Assembly (NCBI RefSeq): GCF_042683685.1
Contig: NZ_JBHUOP010000008.1
Coordinates: forward strand, 32,890 to 96,889
Reading direction: 5' to 3'
Origin: Timonella corticicola
GTDB lineage: Bacteria > Actinomycetota > Actinomycetes > Actinomycetales > Cellulomonadaceae
DNA length: 64,000 bases
Shown one piece after another: positions 25,954 through 35,014 of the stretch. The position numbers and the translations under genes were made by a program. Every line of letters begins with the position of its first letter. Position 1 is the first letter of the stretch. Under the pieces are notes generated by a model. The model had not been told where the DNA came from. It worked only from the letters and a program-made list of their open reading frames with translations, and did not search any database.

Positions 25954-25968
25954 ACAGCGGGAACTTAT

Positions 25969-26598
25969 ATGTTTGGATTGCGTGCCAAACCTCCCGAACT
26001 ACGGGAGGACGCCTGGGACGAGCCGCCACACGGCACACTGTTGTTACGTCGGCTAAAACTAGCCGACCGCCGCGAATGGCATGCGGTACGCAGGGCAAAC
26101 CGCGACTGGCTGACCCCATGGGAGGCGACCGTCCCCTTCGTGGAGGGAGAACCCCATCCAACCGGGGGGACCTACTCCGACTACCTGAGCTCTCTCAACG
26201 CCTCTGCCAGAGCCGGGGAGTCGTTCATGTGGGGCATGTTCGTTGATGGGCGTTTCGCCGGGCAGATATCTCTTGGGTCGATCAGCTACGGATCGTTGCG
26301 CAACGCCCACATCGGATACTGGGTGTCCCAGGAGTTCGCCGGACGTGGCATCACCCCAACGGCCGTCGCAATGATCGTTGACTATGCCTTCCAAGATCTC
26401 AAACTCCACCGCATTGAAATCAACATCCGACCCGAAAATCGCGCAAGCCTGAGGGTCGCGGAGAAACTGGGATTGCGGTTCGAGGGGCTACGTGAGCGCT
26501 ACCTGCACATCAACGGTCAATGGGCTGATCACAATGCCTACGCGATCACAGCCGAGGAATGCGGTCTGGGAATGATGCGCCGATGGCGCAACGGCTAA
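25969..26598 (+). CDS. GNAT N-acetyltransferase, RimJ/RimL type
   Basis: 209 residues. Acetyl-CoA-dependent N-acetyltransferase; core strands are GMFVDGRFAGQISLGSI and NAHIGYWVSQEFAGRGITPTAV, and the C-terminal NIRPENRASLRVAEKLGLRFEG is typical of RimJ. It starts 16 bases after glp. It belongs to the conserved glp-rimJ-glpR block. Protein substrate unknown. Confidence 0.9.
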   Translation: MFGLRAKPPELREDAWDEPPHGTLLLRRLKLADRREWHAVRRANRDWLTPWEATVPFVEGEPHPTGGTYSDYLSSLNASARAGESFMWGMFVDGRFAGQISLGSISYGSLRNAHIGYWVSQEFAGRGITPTAVAMIVDYAFQDLKLHRIEINIRPENRASLRVAEKLGLRFEGLRERYLHINGQWADHNAYAITAEECGLGMMRRWRNG

Positions 26599-26794
26599 AC
26601 CCAGTTGTGCGATCCGGCTGGGAACACGCGTCCGCTTCACTCCGGTAGAGATCTGCTTCGCGATATCCCCACACGCCGCTCCGTTGCCTCGTCCCCAGTT
26701 GGCGCGGCGCCTAACTACACGGGTGTCATTTAGTTGCAAGACACACCGCAGCCAATACCAGATGCACCGCCGATACTGCAATAACGTCGTGTGT

Positions 26795-28021
26795 GTGGAA
26801 CAGGCTACCGGACTCGCACTCGTCGTAGTGTTCGGGCTCTGGATTGCCTACGTGGTACCCAACGTCCTGCGTCGCAGGCAGAACCTCAAGGACTCACGCG
26901 CCACGGACCGATTCTCCTCGGAACTGCGTGTCCTCAAGGTGGCAAGTGACGAACCAGATGCCGCGGGTGCCGACTCACAACCGGCTCAGTCGAGTTCGTC
27001 CGCGATCTTGACACCCCCACTCGGGCAGGCAACCCGCCCAAGCCGGACACCGCAAGGAGGACAGATGACGGGCATCCCCATGAGCCCCGCACGCCGCGCA
27101 CAACTCGAGCGCCGTGCCGCAGCGGCCCGCCGCCGCGCCTTCCTGACCTTCACGCTGTTCCTCGCCGTTGTGGTTGTGTCCGTTGTCGCCGCAACCACCG
27201 CCCTGAGTGTCGGATGGGTCGCGGTGCCCGCTTCGCTCATGGTCACGGTTCTCGGGCTGGGGCGTCGCGCAGTGCTCGCAAACCAACGCAACGATGCCGC
27301 CTATGTCGCACGCCAGCGTAAGGCCACCTATGCGCCACGCCAGGAGAGTCCCACAGAGCGCAAACTCAAGGGACGTCCAGTTTCTGCCGTGCGCACCGGT
27401 GAAACGCGTCAAGTCTCGGAAGACGTGTCCACAACCGTCATTTCCAAGGTTGAATCCTCGATCTTCGCCAAGAGGCACGTCACCGGACGACCCGTAGCCC
27501 CAGGCGTGGGGGAACGCAAGGAAACTGCGGCACGGAAGAACAGCAGCGCCCAGGCGCCCGAACGGGCTGCCACACAACAGACCACCTCACAACAGGTCAA
27601 GAAAGCTGCATCCGCGTCCGCAGACGAAGCCACCAGTGCATCCGCCGCTTCTGGGCGGACCGCACGGACTCAAGCGCCGGTACCCGCTCCTCCAGCAGCC
27701 GGACGCACATGGAGCGCTTCTGCCGTCCCAACCCCAACCTACGCATCGAAGCCCGCTGCGCCACGGTGGGAGGCACCCGGCATCACTACGGAGATCCAAA
27801 AGGTCACCAAGGCCCGTATGGAAGAGATCGCCCGCGAAGCGCGCCAACGCGAACTTGCAGGACAAACAACCGCTGTGCAGCGCGACGCTCAACAGACTGG
27901 CGCCGTGGCACCAGCATCGGCTCAGGCCGAAGGCATGGCCGCTGAAAGTACAGTCGACGCGACTGTCCAGGACTCCGGCGTTACACTGAACTCGATTCTG
28001 GAACGACGCCGCGCCGTCTAG
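26795..28021 (+). CDS. glpR: GlpR/SepX-type divisome membrane protein
   Basis: About 408 residues from GTG 26795 (GTG 26789 is equally possible). A first membrane segment (TGLALVVVFGLWIAYVVPNVL) is followed by a basic stretch, then two closely spaced membrane segments (FLTFTLFLAVVVVSVVAATTAL, WVAVPASLMVTVLGLG). The long C-terminal part is Ala/Gln/Thr-rich and disordered. This layout and position after glp-rimJ match Streptomyces SepX and corynebacterial GlpR, which act in septum formation. Sequence conservation is confined to the membrane part. Confidence 0.78.
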   Translation: MEQATGLALVVVFGLWIAYVVPNVLRRRQNLKDSRATDRFSSELRVLKVASDEPDAAGADSQPAQSSSSAILTPPLGQATRPSRTPQGGQMTGIPMSPARRAQLERRAAAARRRAFLTFTLFLAVVVVSVVAATTALSVGWVAVPASLMVTVLGLGRRAVLANQRNDAAYVARQRKATYAPRQESPTERKLKGRPVSAVRTGETRQVSEDVSTTVISKVESSIFAKRHVTGRPVAPGVGERKETAARKNSSAQAPERAATQQTTSQQVKKAASASADEATSASAASGRTARTQAPVPAPPAAGRTWSASAVPTPTYASKPAAPRWEAPGITTEIQKVTKARMEEIAREARQRELAGQTTAVQRDAQQTGAVAPASAQAEGMAAESTVDATVQDSGVTLNSILERRRAV

Positions 28022-28207
28022 CCTCTTTCCCGTGCGGTCTCTTCCCATACGGCCTGGTTTTCTGTACGGCCTCTTCCCGCGCAGTCCCTTTCTCATCCCT
28101 CAAAGGCCGAAGGGCTGAAATTGGTCCGGTGGCGTGTATAAAGTGTGGGTGTGCGGACTAAAAATAGCCCACCGACTCCGGCTACTGATGTGACGGGACC
28201 CAAACAT

Positions 28208-29602
28208 ATGAACGCTACGCCGAACACAGACATCGCCCAGCAGGTAGCACACGTTCGAGATGGCTTCGATCAGGGTGTCACCAAACCGTATGCCTGGCGG
28301 CGCGAGCAGTTGCAGGCACTGGACCGGCTCGTCGCCGACAATGAGGCCGCACTATGCGCCGCCATACACGCAGACCTACGTAAACACCCGCATGAGGCGT
28401 ACACGACCGAACTCGCCATTGTCCGCGCCGAGATCGCACACACTCTCAAACACCTCAAAGGATGGCTCAAACCGAGGACCGTGAAACCGAGTCTCGCCGT
28501 GTTGCCAGCACGCGCGTACACGGTGCTTGAGCCGCTGGGCGTAGCGCTCATCATCGCTCCATGGAACTACCCGGTGCAACTGTTGCTCGCACCGATGGTT
28601 GGTGCGCTCGCCGCCGGAAACGCCGTGGTGGTCAAGCCCAGCGAAATCGCGGCCCACACCTCGTCGCTGTTGGCGGACCTGATCCCCAAGTACCTTGACC
28701 CACGTGCCGTGGTGGTTGTGGAAGGAGGGGTTCCGGAGACGACGGAACTGTTGGAACAGCGCTTTGACCATATCTTCTACACCGGGAATGGCACGGTCGG
28801 ACGAATCGTCATGACCGCTGCAGCCCAGCACCTGACACCGGTCACCCTGGAACTGGGTGGGAAGTCACCGGTGTTTGTGGATGACACGCAGGACATCGAT
28901 CTGGTCGCTGCCCGCATCGCGTGGGGCAAATTCGTGAATGCCGGTCAAACCTGTGTTGCCCCTGACTACGTGCTGGCGACTCCGAGCGTGGCACGGGACC
29001 TGGCGCACGCTATCGCGCGAGTGGTGGAACGAATGTATGGTCCAGACCCGAAGAGTTCGCAGGACTACGGGCGCGTCATCAACGAACGGCAGTTTGACCG
29101 CCTGAGCGCCTACCTGGGTTCTGAGAACGGCGAGACAATAACCGGCGGACAGGTTTCCAGAGAAGACCTCTACATTGCCCCAACCGTTCTGTTCGGCACC
29201 TCTCCCGATGCTCCGGTGATGCAGGAAGAGATATTCGGCCCGATCCTGCCCATCGTGACCGTGCGCGATGCGGCTGAGGCGATCTCGTACGTTCGTGGCG
29301 GCGACAAGCCCTTGGCACTGTACGTGTTCTCGGACAGGCGTGAAGTGCGCCGGGCATTCCTGCGCGACACATCATCGGGTGCACTCACCTTCGGCTTGCC
29401 CGTTGCCCATCTTGCGATTCCCGATCTGCCCTTTGGCGGGGTTGGAGAATCGGGAATGGGCTCCTATCACGGAAAACGCTCTATTGAGGTGTTCAGCCAC
29501 GAGAAGTCCGTGGTCTCGAAACCGCTCACACCCGACACGATGGCACTTATCTACCCGCCCTTTGAGGAGGGGAAGTCCACGATTCTGCGCAAGCTCCTGT
29601 AG
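28208..29602 (+). CDS. Aldehyde dehydrogenase (class 3-like)
   Basis: 464 residues from the ATG at 28208. An in-frame GTG at 28145 would add 21 residues of poor quality. NAD(P)-dependent oxidation of aldehydes. Catalytic Cys is in NAGQTCVAPDYVL, the general base Glu in VTLELGGKSPVFVDD, and nucleotide binding in APWNYPVQL and YTGNGTVGRIV. The C-terminus has a hydrophobic character as in fatty-aldehyde members. A TATAAA box at about 28137 may be its promoter. It is monocistronic. Confidence 0.92.
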   Translation: MNATPNTDIAQQVAHVRDGFDQGVTKPYAWRREQLQALDRLVADNEAALCAAIHADLRKHPHEAYTTELAIVRAEIAHTLKHLKGWLKPRTVKPSLAVLPARAYTVLEPLGVALIIAPWNYPVQLLLAPMVGALAAGNAVVVKPSEIAAHTSSLLADLIPKYLDPRAVVVVEGGVPETTELLEQRFDHIFYTGNGTVGRIVMTAAAQHLTPVTLELGGKSPVFVDDTQDIDLVAARIAWGKFVNAGQTCVAPDYVLATPSVARDLAHAIARVVERMYGPDPKSSQDYGRVINERQFDRLSAYLGSENGETITGGQVSREDLYIAPTVLFGTSPDAPVMQEEIFGPILPIVTVRDAAEAISYVRGGDKPLALYVFSDRREVRRAFLRDTSSGALTFGLPVAHLAIPDLPFGGVGESGMGSYHGKRSIEVFSHEKSVVSKPLTPDTMALIYPPFEEGKSTILRKLL

Positions 29603-29662
29603 CCCGGTCACGAGCATCTTGAGTAGTTGGTCGAAGGGTTGAACCAGGCCGGGGTGGATTCG

Positions 29663-31588
29663 TTAGATCCACGACGGCAGCCACATGTGTGCCCGCCAGA
29701 ACCAGTATGGAACAGGGACGGCCGTCCAGATCGGGTAGAAGAACACGCTTATCGTAACGATCACCACGCCCACAATGATGAATGTGTGTCTCACACGCTT
29801 GGCTGCAACGGGATCGTTCTCGTACCTCTGCCAGATCACGTATGCGGCGTAGGCGAGAGCCATGCACATGAACGGGGCAAAGGCGATCACGTAGAACGTG
29901 AAGATTGTGCGCTCCGGGAAGAACAGCCACGGTAGCCAGCCCGCCAGCACACCGGTGACGATGGCGCCTGCGATCCAGTCGCCATGGCGCGCAACGCGGT
30001 AGACAAGGAACACAAGGGCGGCTGTGGCAAGCCACCAGATCAGTGGATTGCCAATGGAGGTGATGGCGGCGGCACACTCACTTGCCCCACAGTCCACCGA
30101 GCCGTCCGTGGTCTTGTCCCAGTAGAACGACGTGGGACGGATCTGAAGCAGCCAACCCCAGGGGCTCGCCTCGTACTTGTGCTCCGAGGACAGCCCGGTG
30201 TGGAAGCCCATCATCTGGGTGTGATAGTGCCACAGGGAGCGCACACCTTCGCCGGATTCAACGGCCCAATCAGGGAACCACGACGGATAGGAGCCGGGGT
30301 TCTGCAGGAACCAGTTTCGCCCATACGCGTTTCCGTGGATGAACCAGGTGGACCACGCTGCGAGGTAGGCGACGAGCGCGGTGGGCAGCATGATGAGCGC
30401 GGAGACCACGCCATCGCGCCAGAATCCGTCCCAGAACCAGTGCTTCACGCCGATGGCCCGGCGGGCACCCCAGTCCCAGATGACTGCCATGAGGCAGAAC
30501 GCGGCAACGTAATACAGGCCGGACCACTTGATGCCGCAGGACAAACCAAGAGCGAATGCCGCAGCGAAACGCCACCAACTCCAGCCAAGTCCTGGACCCC
30601 AGCGCAGATCCAACCCTGCGGCTAACCGATCCGCGGCTCGTTGCGCCAAACGTCTACGGCGGAACTCCCTGTCCTTGATCAAGAGCGCAAAAGCCACGAG
30701 AACCCAGAACATCAGGAATGAGTCGAGCAGCCCGGTGCGTGCATGCACGATGGCAACGCCATCTATCGCGAACAGTCCACCGGCCACCAAGCCTGCGGTG
30801 AGGGAGCCCGTCATGGATCGCACAACGCGAGCGATGAGGAAGATTGCGATCACGGAAACGATAGCGGTGGACAGCCGCCAGGTCGCCGCGTTGTGGGGGT
30901 CGCCGATCCACATGCCGAACGCGATCATCCACTTGCCGAGCGGTGGATGGACCACGTAGTCGGCTTTGTCGAGGAACACGTCGAGGTTGCCTGCGTTCCA
31001 GGTGTCGTTGATGTCGTCAGGCCAGTCGGCCTCGTAGCCGACCCTCAGCAGCGTGTAAGCGCCCTTGACATAGTAGGTCTCGTCAAACACGAGGGAGGGT
31101 GGAACACCCAGACGAATGAACCGGACCACGCCGCCCACGAGCGCCACGAGCAGTGGCCCAAACCAACCCCAGAACCTCAGCTTTGGAGTTGCATTCATGG
31201 CAAGTTGCCTGGCGGAGAACAGGACGGAGAGGAACTGCTCGTGGGTTTTCGGCTGCGCGGGCTTGTCCGAGACGGAAGACTCGGACATGTCACTGGCAGG
31301 TGCGGTGAGCGTGGAAGCAGCAAGGGAAGGTTGGCTGGCATCATGTGGTTTGACGCCCGATACGGTCTCCTGCCCGGGAGCAGCGGATTGTGGCAATCGG
31401 CTTACCAGCGCCCAGGGTGAACTGGGTTGCTTAAACGTTTCAACCTGGTCGATTGCTTCCGAGCCTGTTCCACCTATGGCCACTGGCGAGCCTGATTCAG
31501 CATCATGTTTTGGCTGCGGATTGACCGTGTGACGTGGTCCATCGGATTCGCCTGTGACCAAATTATCGTTGGATCTTGTATCTCCCAC
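29663..31588 (-). CDS. pmt: Protein O-mannosyltransferase (GT39, Pmt)
   Basis: Polyprenyl-phosphate-mannose:protein mannosyltransferase of the cell membrane. After a disordered N-terminal region of about 130 residues come roughly 11 membrane helices; the first loop carries VFDETYYVKGAYTLL with the essential acidic pair, and later VVHPPLGKWMIAFGMWIG. The C-terminal 4TM module ends the protein. GTG 31588 is one option; an internal start nearer the first helix cannot be excluded, since frames upstream of 31588 overlap rsmI. Divergence from rsmI is a classic actinobacterial order. Confidence 0.9.
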   Translation of the reverse strand: MGDTRSNDNLVTGESDGPRHTVNPQPKHDAESGSPVAIGGTGSEAIDQVETFKQPSSPWALVSRLPQSAAPGQETVSGVKPHDASQPSLAASTLTAPASDMSESSVSDKPAQPKTHEQFLSVLFSARQLAMNATPKLRFWGWFGPLLVALVGGVVRFIRLGVPPSLVFDETYYVKGAYTLLRVGYEADWPDDINDTWNAGNLDVFLDKADYVVHPPLGKWMIAFGMWIGDPHNAATWRLSTAIVSVIAIFLIARVVRSMTGSLTAGLVAGGLFAIDGVAIVHARTGLLDSFLMFWVLVAFALLIKDREFRRRRLAQRAADRLAAGLDLRWGPGLGWSWWRFAAAFALGLSCGIKWSGLYYVAAFCLMAVIWDWGARRAIGVKHWFWDGFWRDGVVSALIMLPTALVAYLAAWSTWFIHGNAYGRNWFLQNPGSYPSWFPDWAVESGEGVRSLWHYHTQMMGFHTGLSSEHKYEASPWGWLLQIRPTSFYWDKTTDGSVDCGASECAAAITSIGNPLIWWLATAALVFLVYRVARHGDWIAGAIVTGVLAGWLPWLFFPERTIFTFYVIAFAPFMCMALAYAAYVIWQRYENDPVAAKRVRHTFIIVGVVIVTISVFFYPIWTAVPVPYWFWRAHMWLPSWI

Positions 31589-31624
31589 GCTTGCAATCCT
31601 AGGTGACGTGGCAAGGTTATGTGT

Positions 31625-32458
31625 ATGACTGGTCGACTGATTCTGGCAGCAACCCCCATTGGCAACACCGACGACGCCTCGTTGCGGTTGCGACAGTTGC
31701 TTCAGGACGCCCCCATTATCGCGGCGGAGGACACTCGCAGGCTGTTTGCGCTGGCCCAGCGTATGGGAATCGCTATCTCGGGCAAGGTGGTGAGTTATCA
31801 CGAGCACAATGAGACGCAGCGCGCCGATGATCTGCTCGACAACGTTGAGAACGGTCTTGACGTGGTGATCGTGACGGATGCGGGAATGCCATCCGTGTCA
31901 GACCCAGGCTACCGTGTGGTCACCCGCGCAATCGAGCGCGATCTCGTGGTGACGTCTGCCCCTGGTCCGAGTGCGGTTCTGACTGCACTCGCTTTGTCCG
32001 GACTGCCAACCGACCGCTTCACATTCGAGGGTTTCCCGCCACGCAAGCCAGGGGAGTTGGCGCGCGCCATCGAGGGGTTGCAGGCGGAGTCGCGCACGAT
32101 GGTGTTCTTTGAGTCTGTGCACCGGATCGACACCACGCTCGCCGCGATGGCCCAGGGCTTCGGGGCGAGCCGTCCCGCTGCGGTGTGCCGTGAACTGACC
32201 AAGACCTACGAAGAGGTGCTGCGCGGCACGCTGGGCGAGTTGGCGGAGCGTGCGGCGGCGGAGCAGTTGCGTGGCGAGATCGCGATTGTGGTGGCGGGAG
32301 CAACCGAGCGTCCGGAAGCCTCACTCTCGTCACTGGTCGATGAGGTCCTTGCCCGGGTCTCCGAGGGAGAGCGCCTGAAAACCGCAGTTGCCGAGGTGGC
32401 CCAGGCGGCTGGCTACTCCAAGCGCGATCTGTACGCGGCCGCGCTCGCCGCCAAGTAG
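31625..32458 (+). CDS. rsmI: 16S rRNA (cytidine1402-2'-O)-methyltransferase
   Basis: 277 residues. SAM-dependent tetrapyrrole-methylase fold. The N-terminal TGRLILAATPIGNTDDASLR, AAEDTRRL, YHEHNE, VIVTDAGMPSVSDPGYR and FFESVHRI are diagnostic. AAGG at 31613-31616 suits the ATG at 31625 better than that at 31619. Together with rsmA further right it modifies the small ribosomal subunit. Confidence 0.95.
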   Translation: MTGRLILAATPIGNTDDASLRLRQLLQDAPIIAAEDTRRLFALAQRMGIAISGKVVSYHEHNETQRADDLLDNVENGLDVVIVTDAGMPSVSDPGYRVVTRAIERDLVVTSAPGPSAVLTALALSGLPTDRFTFEGFPPRKPGELARAIEGLQAESRTMVFFESVHRIDTTLAAMAQGFGASRPAAVCRELTKTYEEVLRGTLGELAERAAAEQLRGEIAIVVAGATERPEASLSSLVDEVLARVSEGERLKTAVAEVAQAAGYSKRDLYAAALAAK

Positions 32459-32544
32459 TCGAGGTTCGGTCAGCCTACGAACTGCTCCCCAGTCACTGGT
32501 ACCTGATTTCTCAGTCCAGATATCGGGGACCAGTTCACATCCAT

Positions 32545-32612
32545 CGGTGGGGCGTTTTTGTTCCGAGGACATAGTTTTTGCGTGTGCATCTGGATCAATT
32601 TAGCCCCATCGG
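32545..32612 (+). repeat. Family C element, copy C3
   Basis: CGGTGGGGCGTTTTTGTTCC on the left and GCCCCATCGG on the right, 68 bp, inner stem partly eroded. It is joined by TTCAG to the complete family A element that follows. The 355-base gap between rsmI and the chemoreceptor is filled by C3, A-I and a terminator. Confidence 0.75.
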
Positions 32613-32617
32613 TTCAG

Positions 32618-32698
32618 ATTGGCGACGAGTCAGCCCGCTCACCCAGCCCCTTACGCTCGGCCGGTGGCTGCGCTGGAAATAGCCGAATCGTCGTCAAG
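32618..32698 (+). repeat. Complete family A element, copy A-I
   Basis: 80 bp from ATTGGCGACGAGTCAGCC to CCGAATCGTCGTCAAG. The terminal 10 bases are inverted repeats with one mismatch (TTGGCGACGA/TCGTCGTCAA). Internal CAGCC/GGCTG segments extend the hairpin. Confidence 0.8.
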
Positions 32699-32739
32699 CA
32701 CAAGCGCTTCTCAACTCCATACCGAGCCCGAACAGCGCA

Positions 32740-32787
32740 AAGCGGTGTGGGGCGAAACCAAGAACCAGGTTTCGCCCCACACCGCTT
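32740..32787. terminator. 20-bp stem terminator between rsmI and chemoreceptor
   Basis: AAGCGGTGTGGGGCGAAACC pairs perfectly with GGTTTCGCCCCACACCGCTT around an 8-base loop. It serves the leftward chemoreceptor gene. Confidence 0.8.
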
Positions 32788-32813
32788 CGATGAGGAACTC
32801 TCGCGCGGACAGG

Positions 32814-34106
32814 CTACACGATGAAGCGCGCTATCTCCTTGCGCAGGTTGCTCGCAACCAACGTGAGTTCCGCGACGCCCTCGCCCATCGCGGCAACGGC
32901 ATCCGTCGCCTGGGTGGCGGACGAGGCGACGCCCTCGATGTTCTGCGAGATCTGACCGGAACCCGCTGCGGCATCCGCCACCGACCGAGTCATCTCGTTG
33001 GTTGTGGCGGTCTGTTCTTCAACGGCGGAGGCGATCGTCATCTGGTAGTCGTTGATCGAATTGATGATCTCGGTGATCTGCGAGATGGAGTCGACCACGC
33101 GGGACGTCTGCGCCTGAACCTGCTCGATGCGGCTTGCCACGTCATCCGCGGCCCGGGCGGACTCGGAGGCGAGATCCTTCACCTCGGAAGCAACCACTGC
33201 GAAGCCCTTGCCAGCCTCGCCAGCACGAGCCGCCTCGATGGTCGCGTTGAGTGCGAGAAGGTTGGTCTGCTCGGCAATCGAGGTGATGGTGCGGACCACG
33301 ACAGAGATTTCCTGAGAGGTCTCGCCAAGATCCCGCACGGACTGCGCGGTGCTCGTTGCCACCGTGACCGCACTGTCAGCGATACGAGCGGCATCGGATG
33401 CGTTCTGGGAGATCTCACGGATGGAGGCCTCCATCTGTTCGGCACCAGCCGCAACGGACTGAATCGAACTGTTGACCTGCGAGGAAGCCTCGGCCACGAT
33501 GTTCGCCTGAGTGGAGGTTGCCTGCGCTGCCCCGTGGACCTGGGTGTTGCCGGCAGCGATGGAACCCGAGGACTCGTCAACCCTGACTGCCCCCGTGATG
33601 ACGGAGGTGATTGCTGCCTGAAGGTTGGTGCGAGCGGTGTTGTACGAGTCGATCATGTGGCCGATCTCATCGTTGCCACGCTTGGTGACTGCAAAAGTGA
33701 GGTCGCCACGTTCGAGGTGGCTGAGTGCCGTTTGCATCTGCTCAAGGTCGCCACGAATCCCGCTGATCATCCGGGACGTGACAAAGAGGGCGATGATGAA
33801 GGCGACCAGAAACGCGATGGTCAAAGTGATGAGCGTGGTCGTGATAAGGCCACCGCTGTCACTCACCACCTCCGCTGCAACGCGGGCGAGTTCGCTGTCC
33901 TCGCCTTGGCCAAGTCCGTCGAGTTTCTTTATGTTTTGTCCAACGATAAACAAAATGATCGCGCCTGTTCCGCCGACGAGGGCGAACAGGCCCGCAACGA
34001 TTGTCACGACACCAGTGAACTTGGCGCGCACGGAAAGATTGCGAACCGGCTGGAGAGGGGCGGGGGCGGGGCGAGTTGCTTGACTAAACGTCCGATTGTT
34101 TGTCAT
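32814..34106 (-). CDS. Methyl-accepting chemotaxis protein
   Basis: 430 residues, short for an MCP. TM1 is around residues 30-54 and TM2 around 87-108, leaving an extracytoplasmic loop of only about 35 residues; then a HAMP domain and the signalling domain. The signalling tip contains NLLALNATIEAARAGEAGKG and GFAVVASEVKDLA. With such a small loop it probably senses membrane-proximal or cytoplasmic cues, or partners another protein. It is an orphan receptor away from the che cluster at 1-2.3 kb. Confidence 0.93.
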   Translation of the reverse strand: MTNNRTFSQATRPAPAPLQPVRNLSVRAKFTGVVTIVAGLFALVGGTGAIILFIVGQNIKKLDGLGQGEDSELARVAAEVVSDSGGLITTTLITLTIAFLVAFIIALFVTSRMISGIRGDLEQMQTALSHLERGDLTFAVTKRGNDEIGHMIDSYNTARTNLQAAITSVITGAVRVDESSGSIAAGNTQVHGAAQATSTQANIVAEASSQVNSSIQSVAAGAEQMEASIREISQNASDAARIADSAVTVATSTAQSVRDLGETSQEISVVVRTITSIAEQTNLLALNATIEAARAGEAGKGFAVVASEVKDLASESARAADDVASRIEQVQAQTSRVVDSISQITEIINSINDYQMTIASAVEEQTATTNEMTRSVADAAAGSGQISQNIEGVASSATQATDAVAAMGEGVAELTLVASNLRKEIARFIV

Positions 34107-34185
34107 ATTCTGCCGATCGGCGTGACCGGGTGAAATATAAGGATTTATCTGACGTTTTCCTTCAGGAGGCGACTCCTGCGCTTGT

Positions 34186-34770
34186 CTAGGAAAGGCTCTG
34201 GACGAGTTCAGCGCCAGCGGCAGCCAGTTCCTCGCGGGCCTGCGCCCCTTGATCCTCGGTCACCGGCACCGTCAGATCGGTGAACACCCGAACCGACAGG
34301 CCGAGGTCGAGTGCGTCCAATGCAGTTGCCTTGACGCAGTGGGATTCCGCTATGCCGACCACATCAACGGCCGTGATCTGTGCTTCTTGCAGTACATCTG
34401 CAAGGAACTGACCGTCCGGGGTGGTTCCCTCAAAACCGGAATAGGCTGCCGCGTACTGGCCCTTTTTCACCGAGACATCCGCGTCAAGGTGCTCAAGCGC
34501 CGGGTGCAACTCAGCTTCATCGGTGCCCGCAACACCGTGCGGCGGCCACGTGTCCACGAAGTCAGGAGTCTGGCTGAAGTGATCGCCGGGTTCGATGTGC
34601 CAGTCCTGAGTGGTGGCAACGAGAGTGTAATCTTCACGGCGCTCTTGGGCGAACCGCGCGATCCTCTCGGCGACGTCGTTTCCTCCAGCTACTCCGAGCG
34701 CACCGCCCTCGCAGAAGGTGGGCTGCACATCAACAACGATCAGGGCGCGACGGCCAACGCTAACAGTCAT
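34186..34770 (-). CDS. pncA: Nicotinamidase
   Basis: 194 residues. Hydrolyses nicotinamide to nicotinate in NAD salvage (and, in the family, pyrazinamide). The catalytic triad is visible in order: Asp14 in VVDVQPTFCEGG, Lys in VSVKKGQY, Cys in AESHCVKAT. Metal site residues include Asp and His in TTQDWHIEPGDHF. Normal length; single gene. Confidence 0.93.
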   Translation of the reverse strand: MTVSVGRRALIVVDVQPTFCEGGALGVAGGNDVAERIARFAQERREDYTLVATTQDWHIEPGDHFSQTPDFVDTWPPHGVAGTDEAELHPALEHLDADVSVKKGQYAAAYSGFEGTTPDGQFLADVLQEAQITAVDVVGIAESHCVKATALDALDLGLSVRVFTDLTVPVTEDQGAQAREELAAAGAELVQSLS

Positions 34771-34839
34771 CCTCCTAATCTAGCCAAAACGCCCAAGATT
34801 TTCAGCCCTGGGAATCCGCGTCCCCTCCTTGCCTTCAAG

Positions 34840-34907
34840 CGATGGGAGTCTTTTGGTCCGGGTACATAGTTTTTGTCCGTGTACTCGGACGTTTTTGGCC
34901 CCATCGG
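34840..34907 (+). repeat. Family C element, copy C4
   Basis: CGATGGGAGTCTTTTGGTCC ... CGGACGTTTTTGGCCCCATC, 68 bp; inner arms GTCCGGGTACA and TGTACTCGGAC still pair with one mismatch. TTGAG then joins it to a family A arm. Confidence 0.8.
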
Positions 34908-34912
34908 TTGAG

Positions 34913-34930
34913 ATTGGCGACGAGTCGGTT
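34913..34930 (+). repeat. Family A left arm after C4
   Basis: GATTGGCGACGAGTCGGT in the same position relative to C4 as A-I has to C3. A right arm is not recognised before metG. Confidence 0.65.
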
Positions 34931-35014
34931 CCGCCATCACGAGCCGTTGCGTCCGGTCATCGCGACTTTGGACACCGGGATTATTAGGTTGCAAAGCACC
35001 CTAGAATGGAGGAC

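Noticed and set aside
32619..34133. 504-residue rightward open frame
   Set aside because: Mirror of the chemoreceptor gene; composition is His/Asp/Gly-rich with no domains, while the opposite strand has full MCP motifs.
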